NCBI GenBank assembly: GCA_025800435.1
Contig: JAOXRV010000522.1
Coordinates: 1-6,812, forward strand
From: Cellvibrionaceae bacterium
Lineage (GTDB): Bacteria > Pseudomonadota > Gammaproteobacteria > Pseudomonadales > Cellvibrionaceae
Direction: 5' to 3'
DNA: 6,812 bases
A program made the position numbers and the translations under genes. This document shows positions 6,421-6,812 of the stretch, piece by piece. Positions within the stretch are counted from its first letter, which is position 1. Each line of letters starts with the position of its first letter. Under the pieces are notes generated by a model. That model saw only the letters and a program-made list of their open reading frames with translations. It searched no databases and was not told the origin of the DNA.

Positions 6421-6489
6421 TTCTCAAAAGAGCCCGATCCAGTAAAGAGCCTGAATAATGGCACGGCTCTTGCTCATCAAAATTGAGAA
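6421..6489. repeat. Nested inverted repeats with duplicated arm overlapping the fliL promoter
   Basis: An outer pair TTCTCAA (6421-6427) / TTGAGAA (6483-6489) encloses an inner pair in which AAGAGCC occurs twice (6428-6434 and 6445-6451), both complementary to GGCTCTT (6465-6471). The right inner arm occupies the spacer of the sigma-54 promoter, and the outer right arm spans the predicted start of transcription. The arms are short (7 bp), so chance is possible, but the stacking of three related elements on the promoter suggests an operator or a switchable structure in read-through RNA. Confidence 0.4.
6458..6474 (+). promoter_or_regulatory. Sigma-54 (-24/-12) promoter for fliL and downstream genes
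   Basis: ATGGCACGGCTCTTGCT contains TGGCACG-N4-TTGCT, a full match to the RpoN core. The GG (6460-6461) and GC (6472-6473) are 10 nt apart. Transcription should start near 6485, leaving a leader of about 37 nt before fliL. In Pseudomonas the fliL operon (fliLMNOPQR-flhB) is known to depend on RpoN and FleQ, with FleQ acting unusually from downstream of the promoter; the same control is inferred here. Confidence 0.9.
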
Positions 6490-6512
6490 CCCAGTAGTGT
6501 CTGGAATTTGAC

Positions 6513-6516
6513 GGAG
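6513..6516 (+). promoter_or_regulatory. Ribosome binding site of fliL
   Basis: GGAG lies 5 nt before the ATG at 6522 and supports that start over any other in the frame. Confidence 0.7.
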
Positions 6517-6521
6517 TACCC

Positions 6522-6812
6522 ATGGCAGACGATGAAGCCCCAGCAGGCGGCGGTAAGAAGAAGTTAATAATTTTTATTCTGGTGGGGCTGATTTTAATCG
6601 GTGCCTCGGTTGGTGGCACCTTGTTTGCCCTGGGATTTTTTGACGCGGATAAAACGGAACAAAGCGAAGAGGAAGGCGGTGAAGGCGAAGAAGATTCAGA
6701 GGCGGTTGAGGAAGGCGAAGAAGGGGCGGGCGCTGCCGAGCCAACGCCGGCGGCTATCTATATCCCGTTAAAACCGCCCATTATCGTTAATTTTGAGGCC
6801 CGCGGTCGGCAG
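6522..6812 (+). CDS. fliL: Flagellar basal body-associated protein FliL, N-terminal part (3' end outside window)
   Basis: FliL is a single-pass inner-membrane protein that rings or supports the stator units and the MS ring and influences torque and swarming. The first 97 residues are present and the frame is open at the right edge. A short cytoplasmic N-terminus ends in KKK (12-14), followed by one transmembrane helix at about 15-38. A strikingly acidic, Glu/Gly-rich periplasmic linker runs from about 42 to 70, and the conserved FliL domain begins at YIPLKPPIIVNF (80-91), a motif typical of the family. The ATG start is backed by GGAG 5 nt upstream and by the sigma-54 promoter ahead of it. It most likely heads the fliLMNOPQR operon beyond the window. 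The acidic linker is longer than in enteric FliL. Confidence 0.94.
   Translation, partial: MADDEAPAGGGKKKLIIFILVGLILIGASVGGTLFALGFFDADKTEQSEEEGGEGEEDSEAVEEGEEGAGAAEPTPAAIYIPLKPPIIVNFEARGRQ

Noticed and set aside
6401..6619. Antisense open frame across the fliK-fliL spacer and the start of fliL.
   Set aside because: It overlaps the fliL promoter and coding start and shows no domain; the spacer is better explained by regulatory sites.

Overview
The window is a continuous stretch of a flagellar export/motor gene cluster, with every gene on the + strand: fliF (3' end only) - fliG - fliH - fliI - fliJ - a single-domain Hpt gene - fliK - fliL (5' end only). Gene order, protein lengths and two textbook sigma-54 (-24/-12) promoters point to a polar-flagellum gammaproteobacterium using an RpoN/FleQ-type hierarchy, as in Pseudomonas and its relatives. 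The moderately high GC, the Gln-rich proteins and the insertion of an Hpt gene between fliJ and fliK would fit the Cellvibrionales/Pseudomonadales side of that group. This placement is an inference; no marker gene in the window fixes the genus.

Region 1 (1-4317) is a tightly packed block: MS-ring protein FliF, rotor switch protein FliG, and the FliH-FliI-FliJ ATPase module of the flagellar type III export apparatus. Genes are 10-27 nt apart or overlap (fliH/fliI by 10 nt, fliI/fliJ by 1 nt), so they are almost certainly co-transcribed and partly translationally coupled. No promoter was seen inside this block, so its promoter must lie upstream of the window.

Region 2 (4318-4903) holds a 133-nt spacer dominated by a long imperfect inverted repeat, then a 112-residue histidine phosphotransfer protein, then a 114-nt spacer carrying a sigma-54 promoter and a small leader hairpin that precede fliK.

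Region 3 (4904-6812) is fliK (hook-length control), then a 211-nt spacer and the start of fliL. The spacer contains a GC-rich hairpin that may be a terminator, a nested inverted repeat and a second sigma-54 promoter. The two promoters divide the cluster into at least three transcription units: the fliF...fliJ(-hpt) block, fliK, and fliL onward.

Most of the window is conserved flagellar machinery and I see no convincing new system. The parts worth a second look are the intergenic ones: the fliJ-hpt inverted repeat, the orphan Hpt protein with no kinase or receiver beside it, and the promoter/inverted-repeat overlap ahead of fliL. No tRNA, rRNA, CRISPR array, transposase or frameshifted gene was found.
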